Below are positions 23,001 to 31,500 of a DNA stretch of 64,000 nt, piece after piece (position 1 is the first letter of the stretch; every line of letters starts with the position of its first letter). This stretch comes from Acidilobaceae archaeon. GTDB lineage: Archaea; Thermoproteota; Thermoprotei_A; Sulfolobales; Acidilobaceae. Location: NCBI GenBank assembly GCA_027037535.1, contig JALVZQ010000008.1:186001-250000 (forward strand), written 5' to 3'. The notes beneath the pieces are model-generated. The model was not told the origin of the DNA, searched no databases, and saw only the letters and a program-made list of their open reading frames with translations. The translations under genes and the position numbers were made by a program.

Positions 23001-23616
23001 TGATTTTAGCTGTGCTCGCTGTGGATGGCCCTACGATTATCCTGTTTACTGCTAGATCTTCTTGGACTACTACGACTTTTTCGCTACCATTTATAATAAA
23101 GTATCCTCCAGGATCATATGGGTCTTCTCCGGCCTCTATTAGCTCGCTTGGACTAAACTTTGATAATGGATCTATCTCGGATCTTATCATAACGGGGAAG
23201 TCTCCTATCTTAACCTCTCTTGAATCGACCTCTTTTCCTCCAATGATAAGCTTCATCTCGACGAACAAGGGGGCCATGTAAGAGATGTTCCTTATCCTAC
23301 ACTCCATCGGTAGGACACGGTGCTGGCTACCATATGCCTCCTTTACCATTGGTTTCTCGATCCTTAACTTGCCGATGATCACCTTGACGTCTGGCATCGT
23401 TATTTCCGATATACGGGTCCTACGCCCGGCAATACGTCTCCATTCCGGCGTAATTTCCTTAACACTACCGATGATACGCTTCATCCTATGCTTGACGAAA
23501 GCGTTATACGAGTCTAAGTGCTGTCTAGACAGGCTCGTCTCCTTTATGAATGAAGAGAACACTGTCCAGAGCGTATCCTTGTCTAGAATATCTCCTGAGC
23601 TGTTGATTATACTCAT
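20065..23616 (-). CDS. rpoB: RNA polymerase subunit B (unsplit)
   Basis: 1183 aa; SRHGQKGVIG, NMIVALMATTGYNIEDA. Confidence 0.98.
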   Translation of the reverse strand: MSIINSSGDILDKDTLWTVFSSFIKETSLSRQHLDSYNAFVKHRMKRIIGSVKEITPEWRRIAGRRTRISEITMPDVKVIIGKLRIEKPMVKEAYGSQHRVLPMECRIRNISYMAPLFVEMKLIIGGKEVDSREVKIGDFPVMIRSEIDPLSKFSPSELIEAGEDPYDPGGYFIINGSEKVVVVQEDLAVNRIIVGPSTASTAKITHTAKVVSTVLGLRRQIIVDRMSDGSLEVSISRLSYRIPFAVLMKALGLEKDVEISHAVSADDDVLRELLPSLNKVALTVRTREEALEFIGNRLAPGQPREIRIARAEEFLDKQFLPHLGDKPEDRRKKAYFLAEMANRVLQLYLGKRPADDKDHYSNKRLRLAGDLIAEIFREGYNALVNVIRNQLEEYISQRHRSKPKLNYIVRADILTERLRSALATGNWGRERTGVSQALDRTNWISLLSHLRRVISPLSRGQIHFEARDLHGTHWGRLCPFETPEGINCGLVKNLALMSYISVGVDESEIEKLLYDLGVIPLDELIKEAVEAGEAPEIMRAGTKVFLNGRPIGFHENGAWLAEELRRRRRRGELSYEIGVAHIVDEYINELYINTDEGRLMRPVIVVENGKPKLTKEHAEKLRRGEISFWDLVREGVIELLDPDEEENAYIAEFPEDITPEHTHLELWVPAIVGVAAATIPFLEHNQSPRNTYQSAMAKQALGLYALNYKYRTDSHAYLLHYPQKPIVQTRMLSLMGYNERPSGQNMIVALMATTGYNIEDALVFNKTSVDYGLARAFFYRVYTAVENVYSGGAKDRITVPSPKLYDHKGDQYYTKLGPDGIVEPEVEVRGGDILVGRESPPRFMGEERVISPTAMIRRDTSVQLRFGEKGVIDTVFLTQTTERQKLVKIRVRDLRIPEIGDKFASRHGQKGVIGILLPRYDMPYTEDGIVPDVILNPHAIPSRMTVGQLLETIAGKIGAIKAKFIDGTPFFKDDIEQLRIELLKAGYDPNAREVMYDGRTGRLIEKPVAIGVTFYQRLYHMVSDKMHARATGKVQLLTRQPTEGKARQGGLRFGEMERDCLVGHGAVALLRDRLLYNSDRYTMYVCTKCGHIAWYNRRKGVYECPIHGEEGDIKPVTVPYAFKLLLQEVTSMMIKPEIKVMDKINILEKILQRPVESRVIKISPKSNGGEQVEEKVEAAEKK

Positions 23617-23632
23617 AACTTTAGCCCCCCCC

Positions 23633-23896
23633 CTAGAATACCACTACTATCCTATAATACAAAGATTCTCCAGCAGTAGGAGACCTCCTCTTTATCTCAA
23701 TAATATCTCCTGGCTTTGCCCCAAGCAATTGAACTATAGGATCATTTATACTGATCCGGGGCAACTGGTTTGGCTTAATACTGAGGGTTCTCAAAAGCTC
23801 CGCTGCCTCCTCCAACGACAATATTCTATGCTCTGGGACAAGCTCGTGTTCAAGTATCCTCGTATCTAATCGTTTTTTCCTCGATCTCGAGACCAA
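23633..23896 (-). CDS. rpoH: RNA polymerase subunit H
   Basis: [61 protein letters not shown]. Confidence 0.95.
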   Translation of the reverse strand: MVSRSRKKRLDTRILEHELVPEHRILSLEEAAELLRTLSIKPNQLPRISINDPIVQLLGAKPGDIIEIKRRSPTAGESLYYRIVVVF

Positions 23897-24111
23897 TGTT
23901 ACACTATCCCCCGGAACCTACGCCAAAAAGAAGAGATCTTATCCGGGGTTATAGAGTTAGCGGTCGAAATATTTTGTATATGTCAATTAACCCTTATATA
24001 CTTATCCTAAACAAAACATTGACATACATCAAAACAATTATGAAACACGCCCTGAAAAGGCACAGTAAAATTATAAAAAGGGATCCTACAATATTCCGAT
24101 AACTAGGCAAT

Positions 24112-24217
24112 GGGCCCGTAGCTCAGCCTGGAAGAGCGGCGGGCTTTTAACCCGTAGACGTGCTGAGGCGACTGGCCGCACAGGCGGAAGTCCCGGGTTC
24201 AAATCCCGGCGGGCCCG
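24112..24217 (+). tRNA. tRNA-Lys(TTT) with probable about 32-nt non-canonical intron in variable loop; CCA encoded at 24218-24220
   Basis: GGGCCCG/CGGGCCC acceptor, anticodon arm GCGGG CTTTTAA CCCGT, T arm CCGGG TTCAAAT CCCGG; 37 nt lie between anticodon stem and T stem instead of about 5. Confidence 0.9.
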
Positions 24218-24337
24218 CCACAAACCCCAAATAGCGGGGCTCCTTCCCATTCCCATTCTCGACTAGGCTAATAATGTTCGATGGGTTACCATCGATGATT
24301 ACGTATTATTTTAGGGAGACCTTCGAAGACTCAATAA

Positions 24338-25102
24338 TTGGTGCCAAGGAGTATGAATAGCGAAATATGTAATAGAGCAAGAAAATACGCTGATAATCTT
24401 ATAGCAACATTTAACAGTCTGAAAGAATCCAGTCCCGACCTAGCGGAAAAATATCCGAAGCTATTTGACGCTATAGATCGCTATCTCAAAGACACCTATT
24501 ACTTCATAGGAACTAACGATTGTGACACAGCCTTAGTCTCAGTATCCTATGCAGAGGGACTTCTTGATAGTCTCAAATACATGGGATACGCCGAATTCGA
24601 ATGGACCAACATACGAAGAGAAGAGAAGACAGTCTTTGTAGGCGGCACATTCGATATAATGCACCCGGGTCATATCAGATTACTCAGATACGCTTCTAGC
24701 CTGGGCAAACTATATGTTGTGATAGCTAGAGACAAGAATGTCCTAGAGACTAAGGGAAAGAAGCCTGTCCTGTCCGAGAAGAGTAGGCTTGAGATAGTTT
24801 CCTCGATCAAATACGTTTATAAGGCCCGTCTGGGAGACCTACACGACAAAATGAAGCCTCTCATGGAGATTAAACCCGATATCGTTGTGCTCGGTCCGGA
24901 TCAACCATATGATCCTAAGAAGCTCGCAAGTTATCTTGAAAAGCTCCTCGGGAAAAAGGTCAAGGTTTTACGTTATGATGAAAAAGAGGAGTTTGAGCCA
25001 GGACTAAGAAGCAGCAGCGACGTGATTAAGAGAATATGTCGGGAATCCTATTGCCTGAGCATCGAATGTAGTGTACCTCCCTGCCAGGAGGACCAGAAGT
25101 AA
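24338..25102 (+). CDS. FAD synthase-like cytidylyltransferase with N-terminal DUF357-like domain
   Basis: VFVGGTFDIMHPGHIRLLRYASSLGKLYVVIARDKNVLETKGKKPVLSEKSRLEIV. Confidence 0.85.
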   Translation: MVPRSMNSEICNRARKYADNLIATFNSLKESSPDLAEKYPKLFDAIDRYLKDTYYFIGTNDCDTALVSVSYAEGLLDSLKYMGYAEFEWTNIRREEKTVFVGGTFDIMHPGHIRLLRYASSLGKLYVVIARDKNVLETKGKKPVLSEKSRLEIVSSIKYVYKARLGDLHDKMKPLMEIKPDIVVLGPDQPYDPKKLASYLEKLLGKKVKVLRYDEKEEFEPGLRSSSDVIKRICRESYCLSIECSVPPCQEDQK

Positions 25103-25781
25103 TTCTCTTCTTAAGATCCTTCGTGATTTTATCAGCGATTCGTGTAGGCTCCGGGAGTTTGCCTCTTCTCAACATTGACTTAATGAGCCGAATACTAGTG
25201 GTAAGCGAAACTCTGTGACCTGGGCTTACAAATATTCGTTTTGAACCTTCACCTAGAACGCCTGCAATAGGACGCTGCTTGTCGTCCACTATGTATAATT
25301 CATCCCTTTCCTCACGATATTCTCCGTAGAGCTTCTTCTTAGCAACACCTATGGAAGGCTTATCAAATACCACTCCTACATGGGTAGCGATTCCCGCCTT
25401 ACGGGGATGAGCGATTCCATGGCCGTCGACAACTATGAGATCCACGCTTATTCTTCTTTGAAGCCTGGCAAGCGCCGGTGCTAGGACCGCCATTTCCCGG
25501 AAGGCTAGGAGACCAGGTATATAGGGGACGCAGACCCGGGCAACTGCCGCTATACAATCAAGGATCTTCATAGATGGATACGCTAAAGCCACTGCTACAC
25601 CAATACCCCAAGAAGAGAAGCGCCAGTTAGGATAAGAAACATCAAGGCCTACAACGATTCTTATTTGATTAAACCTATCTTCTAGGACGGCATTCTTCGC
25701 AATGTATTTTTGAGCCTTATATGCTCTTGACACATCAAATCTTTTCCTTACACCAGTGCAGGGATCAAAAACCTCTTCCAA
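25026..25781 (-). CDS. nfi: Endonuclease V
   Basis: VVGLDVSYP, VPYIPGLLAFREMAVL, VDGHGIAHPRKAGIATHVGVVFDKPSIGVAKK. Confidence 0.95.
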   Translation of the reverse strand: MEEVFDPCTGVRKRFDVSRAYKAQKYIAKNAVLEDRFNQIRIVVGLDVSYPNWRFSSWGIGVAVALAYPSMKILDCIAAVARVCVPYIPGLLAFREMAVLAPALARLQRRISVDLIVVDGHGIAHPRKAGIATHVGVVFDKPSIGVAKKKLYGEYREERDELYIVDDKQRPIAGVLGEGSKRIFVSPGHRVSLTTSIRLIKSMLRRGKLPEPTRIADKITKDLKKRITSGPPGREVHYIRCSGNRIPDIFS

Positions 25782-25787
25782 GGACTA

Positions 25788-26444
25788 CTAACCCTCGACA
25801 AGTCTGAGCTTGTATGATTTCTCTATAACGCCATCCTTAGTTATAGCTACAACATCTATCCCGTCTCCAGTATATGAATCCCTTTCTATTGCAGCCTTTA
25901 CAGCCTTTACAGCAACATTTATTGCTTCCTCTAAGTTTAGGTCTTCTCTATACGAGTCTTCTAGAAATCCTAGCGCTATGGACGCTCCCGAGCCAACTGC
26001 TATATATGGCTCCTCTGTTAGCGACCCTAAGGAGTCTAGGACGTAGAGGCCTGTTTCCCCATTTGGATCTATACCGCCTACAATTATCTCTACTAGGAAT
26101 GGGAATGCCTTATACGAGTAGAGTATCATTGATAATCTCTTAGCTATGCTTTTGACCGACGGTTCCTTGTTTATAGTCATTTTCATAAACCGGTATTCTG
26201 CCTCAAGTATCCTAAATAAGCCGCGTAGATCCCCGTAGAGGCCTGCGAAGGCTATTCCGATACGTTTATCCAGCATGAATATCTTCTTTGCATTTCTGCT
26301 CATAACAAAGGATCCATACGCCATCCTTCTATCAGTTGCTAATATTACTGCGTCTCTCAGTTTTATCCCGACAGCTGTCGCTCCAAAATACATTGACACT
26401 ATTAACATCACCCTTGTCTTCTCATGTCGCCCGTTTTTTCTCAA
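25788..26444 (-). CDS. psmB1: Proteasome beta subunit lacking the Thr1 catalytic motif (beta1-like)
   Basis: FGATAVGIKLRDAVILATDRRMAYGSF versus canonical GTTTVG..DKRAT; start may be internal. Confidence 0.85.
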   Translation of the reverse strand: MRKNGRHEKTRVMLIVSMYFGATAVGIKLRDAVILATDRRMAYGSFVMSRNAKKIFMLDKRIGIAFAGLYGDLRGLFRILEAEYRFMKMTINKEPSVKSIAKRLSMILYSYKAFPFLVEIIVGGIDPNGETGLYVLDSLGSLTEEPYIAVGSGASIALGFLEDSYREDLNLEEAINVAVKAVKAAIERDSYTGDGIDVVAITKDGVIEKSYKLRLVEG

Positions 26445-26628
26445 TACCAGACTGTACTGGAGAACACAGAGTAATTAATTATTTAGCATAATGACTCTCG
26501 TGATATCCTATAACTTCTCCACGTTATTTCCAGGATATTTCCGGAGCGGACTCACAGACTGTAGAGTATATTTATCGAGAAACACGAATCAATAACTCAT
26601 CCACTAAGCGACCAGCAGGGATCATACC

Positions 26629-27222
26629 GTGCAGCTAAGCACGAGTAATCGAAAATGCCCGTATTGCGGGTCAACAAGCCTAGTATGGGATAGTGAAAGG
26701 GGACTAGTAATTTGCCCGGAATGCGGCTCCGTTATAAGCGAAAACACCATAGAGGACTTGCCAAAGCCAAGATACAAAGACAAATTATTCTATAAGCAGA
26801 AACGACAGAGAAAAGTATACTGGCTCCCTAGAATAAATACAGTACCTCGGACCCATAAATCAAGCAGAAAACAACGCGTCTTCGAAAAAGAATTCGTCCG
26901 CCTAATCGAGTCCAGGACAAGAATCTATCTTAAAACCCATAACCTAAATCTAGAAGAGACTTCTAGACTTCTCGAAACTACTATACCCGATCTCAAAACC
27001 AGAAAACGACACGTTAAGCTGGCGCTAATCGTGTACATTATCGAGGCCCTGGAAGGTTCGTCAAAAAAGAACGCGATAAAGACTGCTCACACAATAACAG
27101 GTGTCAATATTAGAACACTCGCCGGCCTCATCCAGAGATATAGGAACCAATTAGACCGTGTAGAAGAATGGGTAGTGGAACATTGGAGAAACAAGAAAAA
27201 AGACCGGTACAGAAATACGTGA
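26629..27222 (+). CDS. TFIIB-like protein, truncated/divergent
   Basis: Zinc ribbon CPYCGSTSLVWDSERGLVICPECGSVIS followed by about one cyclin-like helical region. Confidence 0.65.
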   Translation: MQLSTSNRKCPYCGSTSLVWDSERGLVICPECGSVISENTIEDLPKPRYKDKLFYKQKRQRKVYWLPRINTVPRTHKSSRKQRVFEKEFVRLIESRTRIYLKTHNLNLEETSRLLETTIPDLKTRKRHVKLALIVYIIEALEGSSKKNAIKTAHTITGVNIRTLAGLIQRYRNQLDRVEEWVVEHWRNKKKDRYRNT

Positions 27223-28244
27223 GGGATCCCGCGGCAATAGCTAAGAAAATACATGTGCCGACATATGATGAAATCCTAGAAAGAATCAAGTCGAGGTATC
27301 CGAGAAGAGGTAAAACACTCTTCGACAGAGAAATGGCAAGACTGCAGGCTACCTTTGATATAGCTATATCGAAAACCGACTTTATAAGGGACCTTACAAG
27401 GCTTCTCGATTCGCTTCATCCTTTCTACTGGAGGATAATAGAGATAGATTTCGATAAGAGAAAGATACGTGACTCTCTAAGATGTATTAGCAGGGCCAGA
27501 AGAGTGTCGAGAGAGTTCTACGATAAATATCGTATTCACCTAATGGCTGCAGAGAATAAGAGAGAGCTATTCAAGGCTGGCTCAGAAGCTAGGGGACGTA
27601 TCCTATCCCTGTATAAGAAATGCAGGAGATCTCTCGACTATCTCCGTAACCTAGTGATATTCATACAGCATCTTCCTGGAATAGAGGCAGAACTCCCGAC
27701 AATAATTGTTGCGGGCGCACCAAGCACCGGGAAATCGACATTTATCAGAAGTGTCAGCAGAGCCCAGCCCAAAGTAGCGCCTTATCCTTTTACAACTACA
27801 AGTATACATATAGGCCACGCGTATGTAGAAGATGATAAAATCCAAGTGATTGATACGCCTGGTCTATTAGATAGAGATATAAACGAGATGAATCCTGTTG
27901 AGAGACGAGCTATAGCCGCTCTAAAAGAGTTACCTGGAGTGGTGTTATTCCTGATAGATGTTAGTGGAGACCGATATATGAGCATAGCTAGGCAATTCAA
28001 CCTGCTAAATACCGTTAAAGAACTAATAGAGGATAAACCAATAATCATTGGCATAAATAAAATCGATATCGCGGACAGAGATTCGTTGAAAGAAGCATTA
28101 GACTATGCAAGTAGAGAACTCGATAATGGGGCAATCAGCGAGTATATCGAGCTCATAGCTAGCGATAAATCCTCGGCATATAATGTGATCCGGAAAATAT
28201 ACTTACGGTATTTTTCATCTCGCCAAGCCCATGCCTTTGATTAA
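27168..28244 (+). CDS. Nog1-family GTPase
   Basis: IIVAGAPSTGKSTFIRSVSRAQPKVAPYPFTTTSIHIGH..DTPGLLDRDINEMNPVERRAI. Confidence 0.9.
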   Translation: MGSGTLEKQEKRPVQKYVRDPAAIAKKIHVPTYDEILERIKSRYPRRGKTLFDREMARLQATFDIAISKTDFIRDLTRLLDSLHPFYWRIIEIDFDKRKIRDSLRCISRARRVSREFYDKYRIHLMAAENKRELFKAGSEARGRILSLYKKCRRSLDYLRNLVIFIQHLPGIEAELPTIIVAGAPSTGKSTFIRSVSRAQPKVAPYPFTTTSIHIGHAYVEDDKIQVIDTPGLLDRDINEMNPVERRAIAALKELPGVVLFLIDVSGDRYMSIARQFNLLNTVKELIEDKPIIIGINKIDIADRDSLKEALDYASRELDNGAISEYIELIASDKSSAYNVIRKIYLRYFSSRQAHAFD

Positions 28245-29294
28245 TGCCTTAAAAGGCCCATCCGGTCTGCCACTGTATTCTATTCTGATATTATCGCCTA
28301 GGATTAGCTCTAGTAATCTAAACACAGTCTGTGCATGGCTTGTTAATCTAGCGCCACTGTAATAGGAAGTGCCTGAAGCAAGCGCCATATAAACCGGCAA
28401 CATGTCTGAGGCAAATCTATCCACGGATGCCCCCGTCAAGATATCTTCTACCAGCCTGGAGGCAGCCTCCTCTCCGACTCTTTCCGCGGGCTTTCCTTTT
28501 TCTCCTAGTGCATCTGCTCCCATTATCGACTTATCGAATACGGCCCAGAGAGCTATACCGCTTCCTGGGCCTAAATGAGGATCTTTTCCTTTCTCATAGT
28601 ATTCTAGTCTGATCTGGGGGTCTATGCCTAACTTATTCTTGATATATATTCGGGCAGACCTGGCTTGTCTCTCTGCAACGTGCCGTGGAAGCCTTACACA
28701 ATGGCTTATTCCTTCTATACTCTTGAGCGTTCCACGTGTAGATAAATCCACTGGCTTCAACGTTCTCGGCGGGTTCCTTATTTTTAGCTTTACGAGGCCT
28801 CCTCCACGCGGATAATGCCCGCGGCGAACTAGCTCTATCTCAACATTGTATCCGAATAGGCTGAGAAGTGGCGCGAGCACCATCCTCATGTAGTCGATTG
28901 TTGGAGCCATTTTGACATCTGTTCCTCCTCTTATTGTAGCCTCGACAGGTCCCTGGGCAAATGCCAGTGCAGGGAGTATTGCTTGGAGAAGAAGCGATAT
29001 GCTACCCGCTGTACCTATATCAAAGAAATAGTTGCCTCCTCTTATAGTCCCCGGATGAAACTCAATGCTAGTACTACCGACGTATAGACCCTTTGCCCGT
29101 CCACCGGTTATCTCTACAAGAGCTTTTATCGCCGTTAAGTGCTGTGGTCTTAGACCCGGATTCTTTCGTTTCGCCCTAATATTGATGACTTTTACAGGAA
29201 TACCTGTGACTGCTGATAGAGCTATAGTTGTTCTAAGTATTTGGCCTCCTCCTTCTCCCATTGATCCATCAATTATAACTAGGTTGTTACCCAT
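28215..29294 (-). CDS. rtcA: RNA 3'-terminal phosphate cyclase
   Basis: IDGSMGEGGGQILRTTIALSAVTG, RGHYPRGGG. Confidence 0.96.
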   Translation of the reverse strand: MGNNLVIIDGSMGEGGGQILRTTIALSAVTGIPVKVINIRAKRKNPGLRPQHLTAIKALVEITGGRAKGLYVGSTSIEFHPGTIRGGNYFFDIGTAGSISLLLQAILPALAFAQGPVEATIRGGTDVKMAPTIDYMRMVLAPLLSLFGYNVEIELVRRGHYPRGGGLVKLKIRNPPRTLKPVDLSTRGTLKSIEGISHCVRLPRHVAERQARSARIYIKNKLGIDPQIRLEYYEKGKDPHLGPGSGIALWAVFDKSIMGADALGEKGKPAERVGEEAASRLVEDILTGASVDRFASDMLPVYMALASGTSYYSGARLTSHAQTVFRLLELILGDNIRIEYSGRPDGPFKALIKGMGLAR

Positions 29295-29853
29295 CCTCCA
29301 TCAACCGCTTAATCCTCTCTTCAAAACCAAGCTTCTTAAGATCCTCCAGGATCTCTTCTGGAACACATTCAGTCCAGTCCTCGCCCTTAACTATCCTATT
29401 TCGGATCTCTGTCCCACTACACTTATTTCTATTTATTAGAGGCTGCCTAATGACTGCGAGACCCATGTCTTCGAAAAGCATTGAGACGAGAGGATTCCTG
29501 GTTACGACTCCGTCGAAATATGGGAGTAGAAGGCGAAGATACTGTACCCAGACTTTGTTCATGTTGATATCCGGGACGGGGACGATCTTGACTCGTTTAC
29601 AATAATCGTCCCCGAGCCTTTTCCTTAGAAGCTTGTCTAGTAACATCCACCTTTCTCCGGCTGTCAATGGATTCTTTAATGAGTGGCTGTCCTGGGCGGA
29701 TCCTATAACTATTATGACTTCTTCGGCGTGATCCAACGCGAACTCTATGACGTGAAGGTGTCCTCTATGGGGAGGCTGGAAACGTCCTGGCACTATAAGC
29801 CTCCTGAACTTAGCATTCTTCTGGTTATTTTTTGTCATGTTCCCATCACCCAT
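29287..29853 (-). CDS. nadM: Nicotinamide-nucleotide adenylyltransferase
   Basis: VPGRFQPPHRGHLHVIEFALDHAEEVIIVIGSAQDSHSLKNPLTAGER. Confidence 0.95.
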   Translation of the reverse strand: MGDGNMTKNNQKNAKFRRLIVPGRFQPPHRGHLHVIEFALDHAEEVIIVIGSAQDSHSLKNPLTAGERWMLLDKLLRKRLGDDYCKRVKIVPVPDINMNKVWVQYLRLLLPYFDGVVTRNPLVSMLFEDMGLAVIRQPLINRNKCSGTEIRNRIVKGEDWTECVPEEILEDLKKLGFEERIKRLMEDG

Positions 29854-29902
29854 TATACTGACTATTCTGAATTACTTGTAATGTCTATTCAGATTAATTC
29901 CT

Positions 29903-30979
29903 GTGGGTATCATTAAAGTTATTCGGATAAAATTAATGCCTGAACTATGGAAGCATCCAACAGAACAATCGTGGTGCCGAGAATTGGATAATATGCTACG
30001 GATAGTACTAGAACGGGCGAAGAATGCTTCATATACCGCAAGAAAACTAGCTGAGAAGTACGGATACCTGCCCTATATGATCGAACGATACATTGAGATG
30101 CTCGGACAAGACAACGTCCTGGACCTGCTCGAAGCAAACGAGGCTCCCTTACCCGAAACAATACGCTGTAATGATTACCTGATAGACTGTAACAAACTAA
30201 AAAATAGGCTCGAAGAGAAAGGATTCAGGCTAACCCCCATTCCACAATTTAGCAGATACGGATACCGAGTAGATTATGCCCCAATAAGTGTCGGGGCGAC
30301 GCACGAGTATCTCCAAGGATACTATTATGTTCAAGGAGCATCCTCAATGAGCATAGTTCACGCCATGGACCTACCCGTACCAGGAACAATAATAGATATG
30401 GCTGCCGCGCCCGGAGGCAAATCCACACAGATACTCCAGATAACACGTGACAAGAGCCTTCTAGTAGCAGTTGAGAAAAACCCAAGAAGAATCAAGAGTC
30501 TCCGGTCAAACATCCAGCGGATGCGTTTCTCTAATTATATACTTTTGAGAAGAGACAGTCTGAGCCTAGGCTTCAGCAACCTATTTGACTCCGTTTTATT
30601 AGATGCACCCTCTACAGGCGAGGGAATAATCAGGAAGGACCCTAGGAGAAAAAAGAATAGAAATATCTGGGACCTTGCCGAAATACATGAACTACAAGTG
30701 AAAATGCTAAAAAAAGCAATAGAATTCGCTAAGCCTAGCGCATCAATAGTCTATGCCGCTTGTAGTCTTGCCGCGGAAGAAGGCGAGTTTGTGATCAACA
30801 GGATCCTGGAGGAATACCCGAATATAGAAATAGAGCCTCACGGCCTGATAGCTTCACCTGCAATAACAGAGTATTTCGGGTTTATGCTGGATGATAGGAT
30901 TAAAAACTGTGGAAGATACTGGCCCCATATTCATGGCTATGAGGGATTCTTCGTATGCAAGTTAAGAAAGAAAAAATGA
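29903..30979 (+). CDS. NOL1/NOP2/Sun-family RNA m5C methyltransferase
   Basis: GTIIDMAAAPGGKSTQI, LLDAPSTGEGIIRKDP, VYAACSLAAEEGE; start may be ATG 29938. Confidence 0.9.
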   Translation: MGIIKVIRIKLMPELWKHPTEQSWCRELDNMLRIVLERAKNASYTARKLAEKYGYLPYMIERYIEMLGQDNVLDLLEANEAPLPETIRCNDYLIDCNKLKNRLEEKGFRLTPIPQFSRYGYRVDYAPISVGATHEYLQGYYYVQGASSMSIVHAMDLPVPGTIIDMAAAPGGKSTQILQITRDKSLLVAVEKNPRRIKSLRSNIQRMRFSNYILLRRDSLSLGFSNLFDSVLLDAPSTGEGIIRKDPRRKKNRNIWDLAEIHELQVKMLKKAIEFAKPSASIVYAACSLAAEEGEFVINRILEEYPNIEIEPHGLIASPAITEYFGFMLDDRIKNCGRYWPHIHGYEGFFVCKLRKKK

Positions 30980-31494
30980 TAAGGAAAGCTTCCAGCTCCG
31001 AGAAAATGATTATAGACGGATTCTGCTCCTCGATCGGCGTTGAGCCGAGCAGATGCTATTCCCACCTATACGTTCTTGATATTCCGAGAGCCCCATTTAA
31101 GGACGTCTTCGATCCTTCCCCTAGTGTTCTCTTATTCCTTAAAGACCACCTTGAATGGAATGCATACAGTATAGGGTTCTACCTAGGGATCCTAGGCAAA
31201 AACAAGTTTGAGCCCAGTCTCCTCCTAGCTCATAAACTAGTCCGGTTTTGTCCAGAAAACATCAATTGTGTTACTCTAAACCCTGAAGGAGAAAAATACT
31301 TCCTCTATGGAAGACCCGTATTCGGCGAAAACATAGTAAGCTATAACTCGCTTGGACCCGTACTAGTAGAAAATACTCTCAGAGAAGCTCTTGGATGGGG
31401 AAGACTTGTCTCCGAGGATAATACTAAATACGGGAGGCGCCTCGTTCTTAGACCGGTTAAAGACCTGGGATGGTACCTTAGAAAAGGAGGATGA
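30955..31494 (+). CDS. Nip7-like/PUA-domain protein
   Basis: PUA-type C-terminus (FLYGRPVFGENIV...GPVLVENTLREALGWGRL). Confidence 0.5.
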   Translation: MQVKKEKMIRKASSSEKMIIDGFCSSIGVEPSRCYSHLYVLDIPRAPFKDVFDPSPSVLLFLKDHLEWNAYSIGFYLGILGKNKFEPSLLLAHKLVRFCPENINCVTLNPEGEKYFLYGRPVFGENIVSYNSLGPVLVENTLREALGWGRLVSEDNTKYGRRLVLRPVKDLGWYLRKGG

Positions 31495-31500
31495 TAAGAA

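Noticed and set aside
20057-23869. Numerous plus-strand ORFs opposite rpoB
   Set aside because: Shadow ORFs antisense to a well-supported conserved gene
23896-24102. 68-aa plus ORF upstream of tRNA-Lys
   Set aside because: AT-rich promoter region; no recognisable protein features
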